From assembly GCA_025994075.1 (NCBI GenBank), contig JAMQGV010000018.1:62001-126000 (forward strand): a stretch of DNA of 64,000 nt. Direction: 5' to 3'. The stretch comes from Vicinamibacteria bacterium. GTDB lineage: Bacteria; Acidobacteriota; Vicinamibacteria; Fen-336. Under the pieces are notes generated by a model, which ran no database searches, was not told the DNA's origin, and saw only the letters and a list, made by a program, of their open reading frames with translations. This document shows positions 46,289 through 56,847 of the stretch, in pieces. The position numbers and the translations under genes are program-made. Numbering within the stretch: the first letter of the stretch is position 1; every line of letters begins with the position of its first letter.

Positions 46289-48048
46289 CGCGCGCGCTCC
46301 GCGTCCGCGATCCAGGCCTCCACCCGCGCCGCCAGCGCGTCCATCGGCAGTGGGCCGCCGAGCAGCACCGCGTCGTGGAACGCGCGCACGTCGAAGCGCG
46401 GGCCCAGCCGCTCCTCGGCGCGCTTGCGCAGCGCGCGGATCTGCAGCTCGCCCATCTTGTAGGCGAGGGCCTGGCCCGGCCAGGAGATGTAGCGGTCGGT
46501 CTCGGTCGTCACCTCGTGCAGCGACAGCGCGGTGTTCGAGGCCAGGAACTCGAGCGCCTGCTCGCGGGTCCAGCCCTTCCAGTGCAGCCCGGTGTCGACC
46601 ACCAGGCGGCAGGCGCGCCACATCTCGTAGGTGAGGCGGCCGAAGTCCGCGTACGGGTCCTGGTAGAAGCCGGCCTCGAGGCCGAGCCGCTCGGCGTACA
46701 GCGCCCAGCCCTCGACGTAGGCCGTGCTGCCGCCGAAGCGCAGGAACGGCGGCAGGTCGGCGAGCTCCTGGTGCAGCGCGATCTGCAGGTGGTGGCCGGG
46801 TACCGCCTCGTGCAGCGTCAGCGCCTCCAGCGTGTAGAGCGTGCGGGTGTGGAGTGCGTAGGTGTTGACCCAGTAGAGGCCGGCGCGGGTGCCGTCGGCG
46901 GCGCCCTCCACGTAGCGGCCGGCCGTGTACTTGGGCGCGATCTCGTCGGGCACCGGCTCGACGCCGTAGGGCTGCCGCGGCAGCGTGCGGAACAGCTTCG
47001 GCAACTGGCCGTCCATCTTCTTGGCGAGGAACGAGGCGCGCTCGAGCAGCTCCTGCGCCGTCTTCGGGTAGAAGCGCGGGTCTTCACGCAGGAACTTCAG
47101 GAACGCGGCGAAGTCGCCCTCGAAGCCGGCCTTCGCCTTGACCTGCTCCATGTCCGCGCGGATCCGCTTCACCTCCGCGAGGCCGGTCTCGTGGACGTGG
47201 TCGGGCGTGACGTCCATCGTCGTGAACGACTTCACGAGGTGCGCGTAGAGCTCGCGGCCGCGCGGCCACTCCGAGGCGCCCAGCGTGTCGCGCCCGCCCG
47301 GCAGGTACTCCGCCGTGAAGAAGGCGAGCAGGTCCCGGTAGGCGGGCACCACGGCTTCCCGGATCGCCGCGAGTCCCGCCTCGCGCAGCCGCTCGCGGTC
47401 GGCCTCCGGCACGCCGGGCGGGAAGCTCGCGAACGGCTTCCAGAACCGGCTCTGTTCGACGTCCTCGACGACGTGGGCGGCGATCGTGCCCTCGTAACCC
47501 TTCATCACGACCTTCGGCTGCGTGAAGCCGTCGCGCAGGCCCGCCTTCAGGTGTTCCGTCTGCTGCGCGAAGTAGCGGGGGATCGCGCGCAGCCGCGCGA
47601 CGTAGGCCTCGTAGTCCTCCGTGGTCCGCAGCGGGACCGAGCTGGTCAGGAAGGCGATGCCGGTATGGAAGCCGCTGTCGGCGTTGATCGGCAGCCGGTA
47701 CATGCCGAGCTCGAGCTCGGCCAGCGCGTCCTTCCACTGGCGCTCGAAGACGAGGGCGTGGGTGCGCTCGACGGGCGCGAGCGTCGCCAGGTCGATCGCG
47801 GCGAGGCGCGCGAGGAACGTGCGCGCGGCCTGGCGCTGGCGTTCCAGGTCCTCGGGGCCGACCGAAGGCAGCCGGTCGATCCCGCGGCGGTCGCCGAGCG
47901 CGGTGGCGAGCAGCGGGTCTTCCGCGAGCCGGAACTGCCAGGCCTCTTCGAACAGCGCCTGCAGCCGGCGCGATTCGGTGTCCGGCGCGGCCCCTGCGGC
48001 CGCCGCGGCGCTGAGCAGCCCCGCGGCCACGATCCTGGCGAAACGCAT
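46285..48048 (-). CDS. Exported DUF885-family zinc peptidase-like protein
   Basis: The 587-residue protein has a signal peptide (about 1-20, AAAAAGAAP) and the DUF885 core with the HEAVPGHHLQ zinc motif (near residue 370) and a downstream YVEGWALYAERLG segment carrying the third ligand. Members are thought to be metallocarboxypeptidases or peptidases; experimental data are sparse. It is the first gene of the hydroxyproline operon (GTGA overlap with the dehydrogenase). Release of hydroxyproline-containing peptides outside the cytoplasm would make sense, but this is inference. A TAGACT -10-like box lies ~30 bases upstream on the minus strand. Confidence 0.88.
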   Translation of the reverse strand: MRFARIVAAGLLSAAAAAGAAPDTESRRLQALFEEAWQFRLAEDPLLATALGDRRGIDRLPSVGPEDLERQRQAARTFLARLAAIDLATLAPVERTHALVFERQWKDALAELELGMYRLPINADSGFHTGIAFLTSSVPLRTTEDYEAYVARLRAIPRYFAQQTEHLKAGLRDGFTQPKVVMKGYEGTIAAHVVEDVEQSRFWKPFASFPPGVPEADRERLREAGLAAIREAVVPAYRDLLAFFTAEYLPGGRDTLGASEWPRGRELYAHLVKSFTTMDVTPDHVHETGLAEVKRIRADMEQVKAKAGFEGDFAAFLKFLREDPRFYPKTAQELLERASFLAKKMDGQLPKLFRTLPRQPYGVEPVPDEIAPKYTAGRYVEGAADGTRAGLYWVNTYALHTRTLYTLEALTLHEAVPGHHLQIALHQELADLPPFLRFGGSTAYVEGWALYAERLGLEAGFYQDPYADFGRLTYEMWRACRLVVDTGLHWKGWTREQALEFLASNTALSLHEVTTETDRYISWPGQALAYKMGELQIRALRKRAEERLGPRFDVRAFHDAVLLGGPLPMDALAARVEAWIADAERAR

Positions 48049-48080
48049 CGGCCCCCCTTGCGGCGAGAACGGGCCTCAGT

Positions 48081-49262
48081 CTACCCGCCCGAGTCGGCCG
48101 CTTCCGCCTCCGCGCCCGGGGGGCGGTCGGAGTCGAGGTCGTCGAGGTAGCCCTCGGGCAGCGCGACCTTCTGGATGCCGGCCGTCTTGCCGCGCGGGAC
48201 CCGCATCGACTCGGGCGGGAACGGCAGCGAGCGGTCGACGCCGTGCAGCGCCGCCTCCATCTCCTCGAGCGTCTTCACGTGCATCAGCCGCTCGCGCAGC
48301 GGGGCGCTGTTGGGGAAGCCCTTCGTGTACCAGGACGAGTGCTTGCGGAACGCGCGCATCGCGGGCTCGGCGCCCATCCACGAGGCCAGCAGCCGGGCGT
48401 GGAGCAGCATGGTGTCGAGCACGCCGCCGTAGTCGGGCGGGTCCGCCGGCTCGCGGCCGGCGAACACGTCGGCGAGGTCGCGGAACAGCCACGGCCGGCC
48501 CAGGCAGCCGCGGCCGACGACGACGCCGTCGCAGCCGGTCGTGCGCATCATCCGCAGCGCGTCTTCCGCCTCCCAGATGTCGCCGTTGCCGAGCACCGGG
48601 ATGCGAGTCACCGCCTGCTTGAGCCGCGCGATCTCGTCCCAGCGCGCCTCGCCGTCGTAGAGCTGGGCCGCCGTGCGCGCGTGCAGGGCGACCGCGGCGC
48701 AGCCCTCCTCCTGGCCGATGCGACCGGCCTCGAGGTGGGTGTGGTAGCGCTCGTCGATGCCGATCCGGAACTTGATCGTGACCGGAACCGGGCCCGCGGC
48801 CTGCACCGCCGCGCGCACGATGTTGCGCAGCAGCCGGGGCTTGAGCGGGATCGCGGCGCCGCCGCCCTTCGAGGTCACCTTGCGCACGGGGCAGCCGAAG
48901 TTCATGTCGAGGTGGTCGATCCGCCCTTCGCCGACCAGGAAGCGCACGGCTTCGCCGACGTAGTGGGGGTCGGTGCCGTAGAGCTGCAGCGAGCGGGTCG
49001 TCTCCGCGGGGTCGAAGCTGGCGAGCAGCAGCGTCTTGCGGTTGCCCTCGACCAGCGCCCGCGCGGTGATCATCTCGCTCACGTAGAGCCCGGCGCCGTA
49101 GTGGCGGCACAGCGTGCGGAACGGCGGGTTGGTGACGCCCGCCATCGGCGCCAGAACGACCGGCGGCCACACGGAGAAGGGACCGATCGCGACCGGGCGG
49201 AACTCGCCCTGCCGCGCCGGCGGCACGTCGCGGTTCAGCGGGCTGCGGTAGATCGCCTTCAC
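48081..49262 (-). CDS. dus: tRNA-dihydrouridine synthase (DusB-like)
   Basis: The 393-residue flavoenzyme reduces uridines in the tRNA D-loop. It shows the Dus pattern: APMAGVTNPPFR at the FMN site, the catalytic Cys in MNFGCPVRKVTSKGGG, IKFRIGID, HARTAAQLYDG, GNGDIW and the phosphate-binding GCDGVVVGRGCLGRPW. The acidic C-terminal tail (~30 residues) is an extension. It lies 7 bases after mnmA in the same direction, forming a small tRNA-modification operon. Confidence 0.94.
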   Translation of the reverse strand: MKAIYRSPLNRDVPPARQGEFRPVAIGPFSVWPPVVLAPMAGVTNPPFRTLCRHYGAGLYVSEMITARALVEGNRKTLLLASFDPAETTRSLQLYGTDPHYVGEAVRFLVGEGRIDHLDMNFGCPVRKVTSKGGGAAIPLKPRLLRNIVRAAVQAAGPVPVTIKFRIGIDERYHTHLEAGRIGQEEGCAAVALHARTAAQLYDGEARWDEIARLKQAVTRIPVLGNGDIWEAEDALRMMRTTGCDGVVVGRGCLGRPWLFRDLADVFAGREPADPPDYGGVLDTMLLHARLLASWMGAEPAMRAFRKHSSWYTKGFPNSAPLRERLMHVKTLEEMEAALHGVDRSLPFPPESMRVPRGKTAGIQKVALPEGYLDDLDSDRPPGAEAEAADSGG

Positions 49263-49269
49263 GCCCGGT

Positions 49270-50337
49270 TCACTCGATGAAACCGCCGCCGAGGCAGACG
49301 TCGCCGTCGTAGAACACCGCGGCCTGGCCCGGGGCGATCGCGCGCACCGGCGCGTCGAAGCGGACCTCGGCGCGGCCGCCCGGGAGGGCCGAGATGGTCG
49401 CGGGCGCCTCGGGGTGGCGGTGGCGGATGCGCACCGCGGCGCGGATCGGGGCGGCGGGCTCGGGGATCGAGAGCCAGTTGACCTCGCGGGCGACGAGGCG
49501 GTCGCCGTAGAGCGCGCGCTCGTCGCCGACGACGACGGTGGCGGTCTCGGAGACCACGCGCAGCACGTAGCGCGGCTTCTGGGTCGTCAGGCCCAGCCCC
49601 TTGCGCTGGCCGACCGTGAAGTGGTGCACGCCCGCGTGGGTCCCGAGCGCGTGGCCCTGCGCATCGACGATCGGCCCCGGCCGCGCCACCGCCGGGTCCT
49701 GGCGCTCGACGAAGCCGGCTGTGTCGCCGTCGGGCACGAAGCAGATCTCCATGCTCTCGGGCTTGTCGGCGACCGGCAGGCCGAGCGCGGCGGCCCGGCG
49801 CCGGACCTCGGGCTTGTCCAGATCGCCGACCGGGAAGAGGGCGGCCGCGAGCTGCTCCTGGGTCAGCCCGAACAGGAAGTACGACTGGTCCTTGTTCGGG
49901 TCGCGGCCCTTCAGCAGCCGCCAGCGGCCCGTGCCGGGGTCCTGCTCGCGGCGCGCGTAATGGCCGGTGGCGACCTGCGCGATGCCCAGCGCGCGGGTGC
50001 GCTCGACCAGGCTCGCGAACTTGACCTCGGTGTTGCAGCGCGCGCAGGGCAGCGGCGTGCGGCCCGCCTTGTAGTCGGCGACGAAGGGCGCGATCACGCC
50101 GTCGTGGAACGAGCGCTCCAGCGAGACGACGTAGTGGGGGATGCCGAGCCGGGCCGCGACCGCCTTCGCGTCGTGCAGGTCGTCCAGCGCGCAGCAGCGG
50201 CCGAACGACGGGCCGTGCCCCTCGCTCTGGTCGTGGAGCTGCATCGAGATGCCGACCACGTCGTGGCCCTGCTCCTTCAGCAGCGCGGCGGCCACCGAGG
50301 AGTCGACGCCCCCGGACATCGCGACGACGACGCGCAT
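49270..50337 (-). CDS. mnmA: tRNA 2-thiouridine synthase MnmA
   Basis: The 355-residue ATP-dependent thiolase modifies U34 of Lys, Glu and Gln tRNAs. Visible are the PP-loop [10 protein letters not shown], catalytic Cys pair in [11 protein letters not shown] and [15 protein letters not shown], the DQSYFLFGL segment and the [12 protein letters not shown] central domain. Length and order are standard. ATG 50337 lies 8 bases after the small gene at 50346 and 7 bases before dus, consistent with co-transcription. Confidence 0.96.
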   Translation of the reverse strand: MRVVVAMSGGVDSSVAAALLKEQGHDVVGISMQLHDQSEGHGPSFGRCCALDDLHDAKAVAARLGIPHYVVSLERSFHDGVIAPFVADYKAGRTPLPCARCNTEVKFASLVERTRALGIAQVATGHYARREQDPGTGRWRLLKGRDPNKDQSYFLFGLTQEQLAAALFPVGDLDKPEVRRRAAALGLPVADKPESMEICFVPDGDTAGFVERQDPAVARPGPIVDAQGHALGTHAGVHHFTVGQRKGLGLTTQKPRYVLRVVSETATVVVGDERALYGDRLVAREVNWLSIPEPAAPIRAAVRIRHRHPEAPATISALPGGRAEVRFDAPVRAIAPGQAAVFYDGDVCLGGGFIE

Positions 50338-50345
50338 CGCGCGCC

Positions 50346-50645
50346 TCAGCCGGAGCGGCGGACTTCGTCGATCTTGCGATCGCGCTCGCCCGTGATCCGC
50401 TCGCGGTCGCGGCGGTACTCCTCCTCGACCGCTTCCTGCTCGCCGTAGTCGCGGACCCGGGAGAGCTTCTGGTTCTTCATGATCTCGGCTTCGGCGAGCT
50501 TCGCCTCGTAGACCTTGCGCAGCTCCCCGATGCGGGACCGCTGCTCGTCGGTGAGCGGGCGCTCCTCGACGCCGGCCTCGCGATCCTTGCTGCGCAGGCG
50601 CTCCATGGCCAGCTCGTACGCGCTCTTGGGGGCTTCGTCGCTCAT
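50346..50645 (-). CDS. Small charged helical protein of unknown function
   Basis: The 99-residue protein is almost entirely charged and predicted helical ([20 protein letters not shown], then Glu/Arg-rich coiled-coil repeats), with no signal peptide, cysteines or known motif. It looks like a conserved hypothetical that commonly starts with the [10 protein letters not shown] motif (recollection, not tested). It heads the tRNA-modification operon, 8 bases before mnmA, so a link to translation is possible. ATG 50645 is divergent from the outer-membrane protein gene, with a shared 97-base spacer containing an inverted repeat. Confidence 0.75.
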   Translation of the reverse strand: MSDEAPKSAYELAMERLRSKDREAGVEERPLTDEQRSRIGELRKVYEAKLAEAEIMKNQKLSRVRDYGEQEAVEEEYRRDRERITGERDRKIDEVRRSG

Positions 50646-50680
50646 CGCGTCCAGTTTGCCGAAGGGTCCACGGCCCCGGC

Positions 50681-50698
50681 AAGTCAGCGGACTGACTT
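50681..50698. promoter_or_regulatory. Inverted repeat AAGTCAG-CGGA-CTGACTT in a divergent spacer
   Basis: Perfect 7-base arms with a 4-base loop lie between the small helical protein gene and the DUF5916-type gene. On the plus strand it is followed by CTTTT, so a weak intrinsic terminator is possible. Its position between divergent starts makes an operator more likely. Confidence 0.45.
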
Positions 50699-50742
50699 CT
50701 TTTCACGCAACCTTCCGCGGAGGGCCGCGTCACACTCCGCAA

Positions 50743-53016
50743 ATGCCCGCCAAACTGCTCACGTTCAAGAAGTTGTGCGCCGTGCTCTGTCTCGCTCTGG
50801 GGCCGGCCGTGGGAGTGGAAGCGAACTCGGCCGCGCTCGAGGCGACGCGCGGGCCGCGGCTCCAGATCCGGCGCGCGAGCGGGCCGATCGAGATCGACGG
50901 GAAGCTCGGCGACGCCGGGTGGCAGGGCGCGCTGCGCGTCGACGAGTGGTTCGAGACCAACCCGGGCGACAACGTGAAGCCTGCGGTCGCCAGCGTCGCC
51001 TTCCTGGCCTACGACGACAAGTTCTTCTACGCGGGCTTCGACTTCGAGGAGCCGGAGCCGGGCGCGATCCGGGCGCCACTGGGCGACCGCGACAACGTCC
51101 CTTCTTCGACCGACTACGCGGGCGTCATCCTCGACACCCGCAACGACGGCCACTCCGCGATGATGTTCCTGGCCAACGCCCGCGGTATCCAGTACGACGC
51201 GATCACGGACGACACCGGCAACGGCGAGGACAGCGCGCCCGACTTCTTCTGGGACGCCCGCGGCCGCATCACCGAGCGCGGCTGGACGCTGGAGATCCGC
51301 ATCCCGTTCTCCTCGCTGCGCTACGCGAAGGCCGACCCGCAGACCTGGGGCGTGCTGCTCTACCGCAACCGGCCGCGCGAGTACCGCTACCAGATGTTCA
51401 GCACGAAGCTGCCGCGAGGCTCGAACTGCTTCATCTGCCGGGCCAACTGGCTCGACGGGCTGGAGTCGCTGCCCCGCTCCGGCGGGCTGGTGCTGGCGCC
51501 GTACGCCACGGGCGTGCAGATGTCGCGCGCGGCAGACGGACTCGGCCGCCCGCTGGTCGGCCAGGGCGCGGAAGGCGAGGTCGGCCTCGACGTGAAGTGG
51601 GTGCCGTCGGCGAACTTCGCGTTCGACGCCACGGCCAACCCGGACTTCTCGCAGATCGAGGCCGACGTCGCGCAGATCGCGACCAACGAGCGCTTCGCGC
51701 TCTTCTATCCCGAGAAGCGGCCGTTCTTCCTGGAAGGGACCGAGCTGTTCCAGACGCCGCTGCAGGCCTTCTACACGCGGTCGATCACGGCGCCGCGCTT
51801 CGGCGTGCGCGGCACCGGCAAGCTCGGGTCCACGGCGTTCAGCGCCGTGTTCGCCGAAGACGAAGGCGGCGGCTCGGTGATCCTGCCGGGCCCGGTGGTG
51901 TCGGACCTGGCGGCGCAGGACTTCAAGTCCTGGGTGGCCGCGACCCGCGTCAAGCGGGACATCGGCCGCTCCCACGTCGCCGTGCTGGCGACCCTGCGGG
52001 AGGTGGAAGGCGGCGGCCACAACCGGGTGGTCGGGCCCGACTTCCAGTGGCGGCCCAACCAGAGCGACATCGTCGCCGGCCAGTTCCTGTACTCGGACTC
52101 GCGGACGCCGAACCGGCCCGACCTGGCCGCGGAGTGGGACGGCCGCGCGCTCTCCGGGCACGCGGCGCAGCTCTGGTACCAGCGCTCCAGTTCCACCTGG
52201 GACTGGTTCGGGCAACTGACGGACGCGAGCCCCGACTTCCGCGCCGACAACGGCTTCATCTCCCAGGTCGGCCACCGCCAGACCTTCGGCGAGGTCGGCC
52301 GCACGTTCCGTCCCGACAAGGGTTTCGTGCGCCGCCTCCGCACCTTCGCCTTCGCCGACCGGGTCACCGACCGCGACGGCGAGCTGGTCCAGCGCCACAC
52401 CTCGGCCGGCTTCGGCTTCGACGGGCGGTTCGCCTCGTTCGTGCGGCTGCGGTACGCCTTCGACCGCACCCGCGCCGGTCGCGAGCTGTTCGACCGCAAC
52501 CAGTTCATCTACTCGCTCCAGGTCAGCCCCTCGCGCACCGTGACCCAGGTCAACGTCGACGGCTTCGTCGGCGGCGAGATCGACTTCGCCAACGAGAGGG
52601 CAGGCACGGGCGGCAACGTGAATCTCTCCGCCTCGATCCGGCCCACCGCGCACCTCGAGCTGGCGCTCACCGAGCGCCGCCGCTGGCTCGACGTCGACGA
52701 TCCCGTCCGCGGCAGCGGGCGCCTGTTCACGGCCCGCGTCGACCGCCTCCGCGCCACGTACACGTTCACGTCGCGGATGTTCCTGCGCCTCGTCGGCCAG
52801 TACGTCGAGACCCGCAACGACCCGGCGCTGTGGACCTTCGAGGTGCCGCGCAAGTCGGGCGGCTTCCAGGCCTCGGGGCTGTTCGCCTACAAGCTCAACT
52901 GGCAGACGGTGCTGTTCCTCGGCTTCGGCGACAACCGCGCCCTCGACGAGCAGGAGAAGCTGCAGCGCGCCGACCGCCAGTTCTTCGTCAAGCTCAGCTA
53001 CGCCTTCCAGCGCTGA
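50743..53016 (+). CDS. Exported CBM9-domain / DUF5916 outer-membrane protein
   Basis: The 757-residue protein has a signal peptide (about 1-28), a CBM9-like beta-sandwich (about 35-225: [15 protein letters not shown], the [16 protein letters not shown] strand, [12 protein letters not shown]) and a DUF5916 C-terminal beta-barrel of about 500 residues ([38 protein letters not shown] is the hallmark region, cited by position near 305-345). It ends in aromatic strand YAFQR, as outer-membrane barrels do. The function of this family is not established; carbohydrate binding or export has been suggested. ATG 50743 precedes the signal peptide, but no clear ribosome site is seen. Confidence 0.88.
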   Translation: MPAKLLTFKKLCAVLCLALGPAVGVEANSAALEATRGPRLQIRRASGPIEIDGKLGDAGWQGALRVDEWFETNPGDNVKPAVASVAFLAYDDKFFYAGFDFEEPEPGAIRAPLGDRDNVPSSTDYAGVILDTRNDGHSAMMFLANARGIQYDAITDDTGNGEDSAPDFFWDARGRITERGWTLEIRIPFSSLRYAKADPQTWGVLLYRNRPREYRYQMFSTKLPRGSNCFICRANWLDGLESLPRSGGLVLAPYATGVQMSRAADGLGRPLVGQGAEGEVGLDVKWVPSANFAFDATANPDFSQIEADVAQIATNERFALFYPEKRPFFLEGTELFQTPLQAFYTRSITAPRFGVRGTGKLGSTAFSAVFAEDEGGGSVILPGPVVSDLAAQDFKSWVAATRVKRDIGRSHVAVLATLREVEGGGHNRVVGPDFQWRPNQSDIVAGQFLYSDSRTPNRPDLAAEWDGRALSGHAAQLWYQRSSSTWDWFGQLTDASPDFRADNGFISQVGHRQTFGEVGRTFRPDKGFVRRLRTFAFADRVTDRDGELVQRHTSAGFGFDGRFASFVRLRYAFDRTRAGRELFDRNQFIYSLQVSPSRTVTQVNVDGFVGGEIDFANERAGTGGNVNLSASIRPTAHLELALTERRRWLDVDDPVRGSGRLFTARVDRLRATYTFTSRMFLRLVGQYVETRNDPALWTFEVPRKSGGFQASGLFAYKLNWQTVLFLGFGDNRALDEQEKLQRADRQFFVKLSYAFQR

Positions 53017-53023
53017 ACGGGGA

Positions 53024-54298
53024 TCACGCGCCCCCGGTGAGTCGCGCGACGGCGTCCATCGCGGGATCGCGCCCGGCCAGGTGGTCCGCCGACGAGAGGG
53101 CGGCCTCCACGTCCGGGAACAAGGACGCGGGGTCGCCGTCCGGCCAGGAGGCGAAGTACTTCGTCGAGTAGGACACGGCGAGTCCCGAGTTGGGCAGGGT
53201 GAAGCTGCGGATCTCGCCGTACCCGTTGGGGCGGCCACCCGTGGGCTCGCCGACCAGGAGGGCGCCGATCTGGCGCTTCAGCGTGATCGCGTTGAGCAGC
53301 GCGGAGGAGTACGTCGCGTTGCCGATCAGCACGAACAGGCGACGCGAATCGACGAGGTACCGGCGCGAGCGCAGTCCCTGCAGGACCGGCTCCAGGACCG
53401 ACGAGTCGCCGCCGCCGTTGGCGCGCAGGTCGACGACGAAGGCACGCGGGGGAACCCGGTCGACCTCGTCGAAGAGCCGCCGCGCGAACGACGACATCGG
53501 GTCGGCCGCCGCGTTCTGGCAGCGGTTGTACTGGAAGTAGACGACGTCGTCCGCCGTGCGGGTGAACCAGTAGTTCTCCGCGTTGCGCTGGCGGTGCAGC
53601 GGCACGCCGGCGGTCGGGGCCTCGGCGAAGGCGCCGTCGGTCCCCGGCGCGAGCACGGCCTCCACGACCGTCCCGTCCGCGCCGACGGCGGCGATCCGGA
53701 CCTGCTCGGGGCTCGCGACCACGCGCTGGGCGTGCAGCAGCTCGGGGATCACCAGGTAGTTGGGGCCGATCGCCCGCAGCCAGGCCTCGTTGCTGGTCGA
53801 GATCACCGGGCGCACCCGCGCGAGCGCCTCCGCCTCCGCGAGGTCGCCGAGGCGCGTGACGCGGCGGCCGAGCAGCGGCGCGGCCGCCGGCGTGGCCGCG
53901 GTCACCAGCAGCCCGTCGGAGAAGTAGCGCAGCCGCACCGGAAGGCGGCGGAAGCCGGCGTAGGCGAACGGGGAGATCGCCGTGTGCGCGTCGCCCGGCA
54001 GGGCGGCGAGGCGCATCAGGCCGGCGACGATCTCGTGATCCTGGAGCTCCGCGACCCGCGACTTGAGCGCCGCCACCTCGCCCTCGAAGGTCGCCCGGCC
54101 CACCTGGAAGAACAGGTTGACGTGGAGGCGGGGCAGGTCGGTGGCCAGCGCGTCGACGTCCTGCACGAAGCGGCCATCGCGCGTCGCGGCCGGAGGCGGG
54201 GCCGGAGTCGGCGCGGCCGGGGAGGAGCCGCATCCGTTTCCGGAAAGGAATGCCGCCAGCAGCGCGCCCGCGCGGCCGAAGAACCGAAGGTGTCGCAT
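53024..54298 (-). CDS. S41-family C-terminal processing-like serine protease (probable lipoprotein)
   Basis: The 424-residue protein starts with a lipoprotein-like signal ([10 protein letters not shown], Cys near 23, although the residues before Cys fit the lipobox poorly) and a Pro/Ala linker. The C-terminal half has the S41 core: [21 protein letters not shown], the nucleophile region [11 protein letters not shown] and [13 protein letters not shown]. No PDZ domain is obvious. It probably degrades peptides in the periplasm. ATG 54298 is preferred over 54316 because the hydrophobic signal follows directly. It converges on the DUF5916 gene (7-base gap). Confidence 0.85.
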   Translation of the reverse strand: MRHLRFFGRAGALLAAFLSGNGCGSSPAAPTPAPPPAATRDGRFVQDVDALATDLPRLHVNLFFQVGRATFEGEVAALKSRVAELQDHEIVAGLMRLAALPGDAHTAISPFAYAGFRRLPVRLRYFSDGLLVTAATPAAAPLLGRRVTRLGDLAEAEALARVRPVISTSNEAWLRAIGPNYLVIPELLHAQRVVASPEQVRIAAVGADGTVVEAVLAPGTDGAFAEAPTAGVPLHRQRNAENYWFTRTADDVVYFQYNRCQNAAADPMSSFARRLFDEVDRVPPRAFVVDLRANGGGDSSVLEPVLQGLRSRRYLVDSRRLFVLIGNATYSSALLNAITLKRQIGALLVGEPTGGRPNGYGEIRSFTLPNSGLAVSYSTKYFASWPDGDPASLFPDVEAALSSADHLAGRDPAMDAVARLTGGA

Positions 54299-54357
54299 GG
54301 ACCGCGTTCGCAGCACGTCCCGTACCAGCGGCGTTCAACGCGCTGGTCGGCCGGGCC

Positions 54358-56844
54358 TCAGCGGTCGGGCGGTCGGAGGCGGAGGGTGTGGATCGTGGCG
54401 CCGGGCAGGAACGGGGTCGGCGTGCCGTCCGCCCACGCCGCGTGATGGTCGGCGTAGTGCGGAGACAGCGGGTGGCCGCTCTGGCCGCCGGGCATGTGGA
54501 AGTAGCCGTCGCGCTCGCGCCCGGGGGAGACCGCGAGGCGCTGCGAGGCGCCGAAGGCGATGCCCTGCACCCGCGGCATGTTGTTGTCGCCCGGCAGCGC
54601 CCGCCGCGGCATGTCGACGAAGCGCGAGAGCGCCGGCACCGCCCGCGCCAGCGGGTGCTGGATCAGGGAGGTGTTGCGCACGCCCCAGGTGGCCGCCGCC
54701 AGCGGGCGCTCGCCTTTCGTGAGGTCGCCCAGCAGCTTGTCGAAGGCGTCGAGCAGGAAGGCCTCCCAGCTCGCGTGGGGCGCAGGCAGCAGGTGCGCCG
54801 GGCGCTCGCTGACGACGCGCCACAGCGCCGCCTCGCGCTGGTGCAGCTCGAGGCCCGAGAAGTCGGGGCGCTTCGCGCGGATGGCCGCGGTGAGCGCCGC
54901 GTAGACCCGCTCCTCGACCTCGAGCCGGAAGCCGCGCACGAGCCGGTAGCCGACCGAGTCGATCGCGGCACGGGCGCCCCAGTCCGCGAGCAGGCCGCGG
55001 GCCTGGGTCCGCAGCGGCCGGTCCTTCACGGCCTCCGCCGTCAGCAGGCCCGTCAGCAGCCCGTGCCAGCGCTGGAGGAACAGGGCGCGGTCGTCGAGGT
55101 GGACGATCAGCATGTCGCGCTCGGTGGCCCTGTCGATCGCGAGCAGGCCGTCGCGGATCTGGCCCGCGCGGGCGCCGAGGTCGTAGCCGCTGTCGCCGAC
55201 CTTCGCCAGCTTCTCGCCCGACACCACGCGCGCGTTGGCGGTCCACAGCCGGCCCGAGGGCGGATCGACGACGCGCGGGTAGTCGGCCGGGTCCAGCCAG
55301 CCGTCGTAGCGGCGCGTGCCGTCGGCCAGCGAGACCGGCAGCCGGCCGTCGAAGCCGACCCGGCGCGGGATGCGGCCGAGGATCGTCCAGCCGATGCGGC
55401 CCGTGCTGTCGGCGCACACGAAGTTCTGCGGCGGCACGCCGACGGTCGCCGCGACCGCGAGCGCCTGGTCGAGGTCGTCCGCCACCTCCAGCTCCGCGAA
55501 GCGCAGGTTGGCGGCCTCCGGGTGGTGGGCGATCCAGAACAGCGCCCGCTCGCGGCCCGCGTGGTCCTTGTCAACGACCGGGCCCCAGATCGTCTCGCGC
55601 ACGTCGACGACGCGGTCTTCGGCGCCCTTGACGCGCACGATCTCGCGGTGGACCTCGAAGCGGCGCGGCCCCTCCGGCGTCAGGTACGCCTGCGGGTCGC
55701 CCGGCACGGGCTCGAGCTCGACCAGGTCGGACCAGTCGCCGTAGCTGTTGGTGAAGCCCCACGCCACGCGGCCGTTCGAGCCGACGACGACGCCGGGTAC
55801 GCCGGCCAGCGTCACGCCGGAGATCGTGCGCGTCGCGCCAGCGGCGTCCTTCCACTCGAAGGCGGCGCGATACCAGGTGTTGGGCACCATCAGGCCGAGG
55901 TGCATGTCGTCGGCGACGATCGCGCGCCCGTCGCGCGTCGCGGTGCCGGCCACCGCCCAGTTGTTGCTGCCGGTCGTCGACGGTTCGGGCCGTCGCAACC
56001 ACGCTTCGGCCAGCACGGGATCGAGGCCCGCCTCCACGGCCCGCGCGACGCGCTCGCTGTCCGGGGAAGCGAGGCGCGCAGCCTTCGCGGGCGCGGCGCC
56101 GCGCAGGTCGAGGACCTCGGGCCCGGGCAGCGGCGGGGTCGAGAAGGCGTCGCCTTCGACCGGCGCGTCCCACTCCGTCCCGGGCGCGTCGAGAAAGGCG
56201 CCGAGCGCGGGCGGCAGCAGGTCGCGCGCGAGGCCGCGCGCGTCGTCGGTGCGGGCGCGTTCGTCGTTCAACTGCAGGAACATCGAGTAGGTGACGAGCA
56301 CCGTGTCTTCCGGCCGCCACGGCGCGGGCTCCTGCCGCAGCGCGAAGTACTCGGGCGGTCGCGCGCCGAGGTCGGCCAGGCCGGCGTTGACGCCGGCGGC
56401 GTAGGCCTCGACCACGGCGCGCTGCTCGGCCGTCGCCGCCTCGATCACCCGGCGGGCGCGGGTGCGGAAGCGGTGGAGGCGGGTCTCGACGTCCACCGTC
56501 GCGCCGCCGGGCCCGAGCAGTTCGGCGAGTTCGCCGGCCGCGCGGCGGCGGGCCAGGTCCATCTGGAAGAAGCGCTCCTGGGCGTGGACGTAGCCGGTGG
56601 CGCGGGCGAGGTCGACGCGGTTCGCCGCGCGCAGGGTGGGCACCCCGAGCGCGTCACGCTCGACCGTGACCGGCGCGCCGAGGCCCGGAAGAGCGTGTTC
56701 GCCCGCGAGCCGCGGCAGCGAGGCGCGCAGGCCGAGCCACGCGAGCAGCGGGCTGCCGACGGCGACGAGCAGGCCGAAGAGCGCGAGGCGTCGCGCGCGC
56801 GCGCGCAGCGTCGCGCGGACGGCGGGGGAGGGGCTGGTGGCCAC
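54358..56844 (-). CDS. Penicillin-acylase-family Ntn hydrolase (S45)
   Basis: The 828-residue precursor has an N-terminal hydrophobic anchor or signal (about 19-40) and the S45 order: VERDALGVPTLRA, YVHAQERFFQMDLARR, then a self-cleavage site with nucleophile Ser293 in TTGSNNWAVAG. Downstream are DDMHLGLMVPNTWYRA and GVPGVVVGSNGRVAWGFTN. Autocleavage would yield alpha and beta subunits in the periplasm. Relatives hydrolyse amides such as acyl-homoserine lactones, beta-lactams or acylated amino acids; the natural substrate cannot be told. GTG 56844 lies 3 bases after the E1 stop codon, so the gene is co-transcribed with E1, an unusual pairing. Confidence 0.9.
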   Translation of the reverse strand: MATSPSPAVRATLRARARRLALFGLLVAVGSPLLAWLGLRASLPRLAGEHALPGLGAPVTVERDALGVPTLRAANRVDLARATGYVHAQERFFQMDLARRRAAGELAELLGPGGATVDVETRLHRFRTRARRVIEAATAEQRAVVEAYAAGVNAGLADLGARPPEYFALRQEPAPWRPEDTVLVTYSMFLQLNDERARTDDARGLARDLLPPALGAFLDAPGTEWDAPVEGDAFSTPPLPGPEVLDLRGAAPAKAARLASPDSERVARAVEAGLDPVLAEAWLRRPEPSTTGSNNWAVAGTATRDGRAIVADDMHLGLMVPNTWYRAAFEWKDAAGATRTISGVTLAGVPGVVVGSNGRVAWGFTNSYGDWSDLVELEPVPGDPQAYLTPEGPRRFEVHREIVRVKGAEDRVVDVRETIWGPVVDKDHAGRERALFWIAHHPEAANLRFAELEVADDLDQALAVAATVGVPPQNFVCADSTGRIGWTILGRIPRRVGFDGRLPVSLADGTRRYDGWLDPADYPRVVDPPSGRLWTANARVVSGEKLAKVGDSGYDLGARAGQIRDGLLAIDRATERDMLIVHLDDRALFLQRWHGLLTGLLTAEAVKDRPLRTQARGLLADWGARAAIDSVGYRLVRGFRLEVEERVYAALTAAIRAKRPDFSGLELHQREAALWRVVSERPAHLLPAPHASWEAFLLDAFDKLLGDLTKGERPLAAATWGVRNTSLIQHPLARAVPALSRFVDMPRRALPGDNNMPRVQGIAFGASQRLAVSPGRERDGYFHMPGGQSGHPLSPHYADHHAAWADGTPTPFLPGATIHTLRLRPPDR

Positions 56845-56847
56845 GGG

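Noticed and set aside
48081..54298. Long open frames covering mnmA and the outer-membrane protein on the opposite strands
   Set aside because: The MnmA frame stays open far upstream (to 53238) only because stops are scarce in GC-rich DNA; the conserved start is at 50337.
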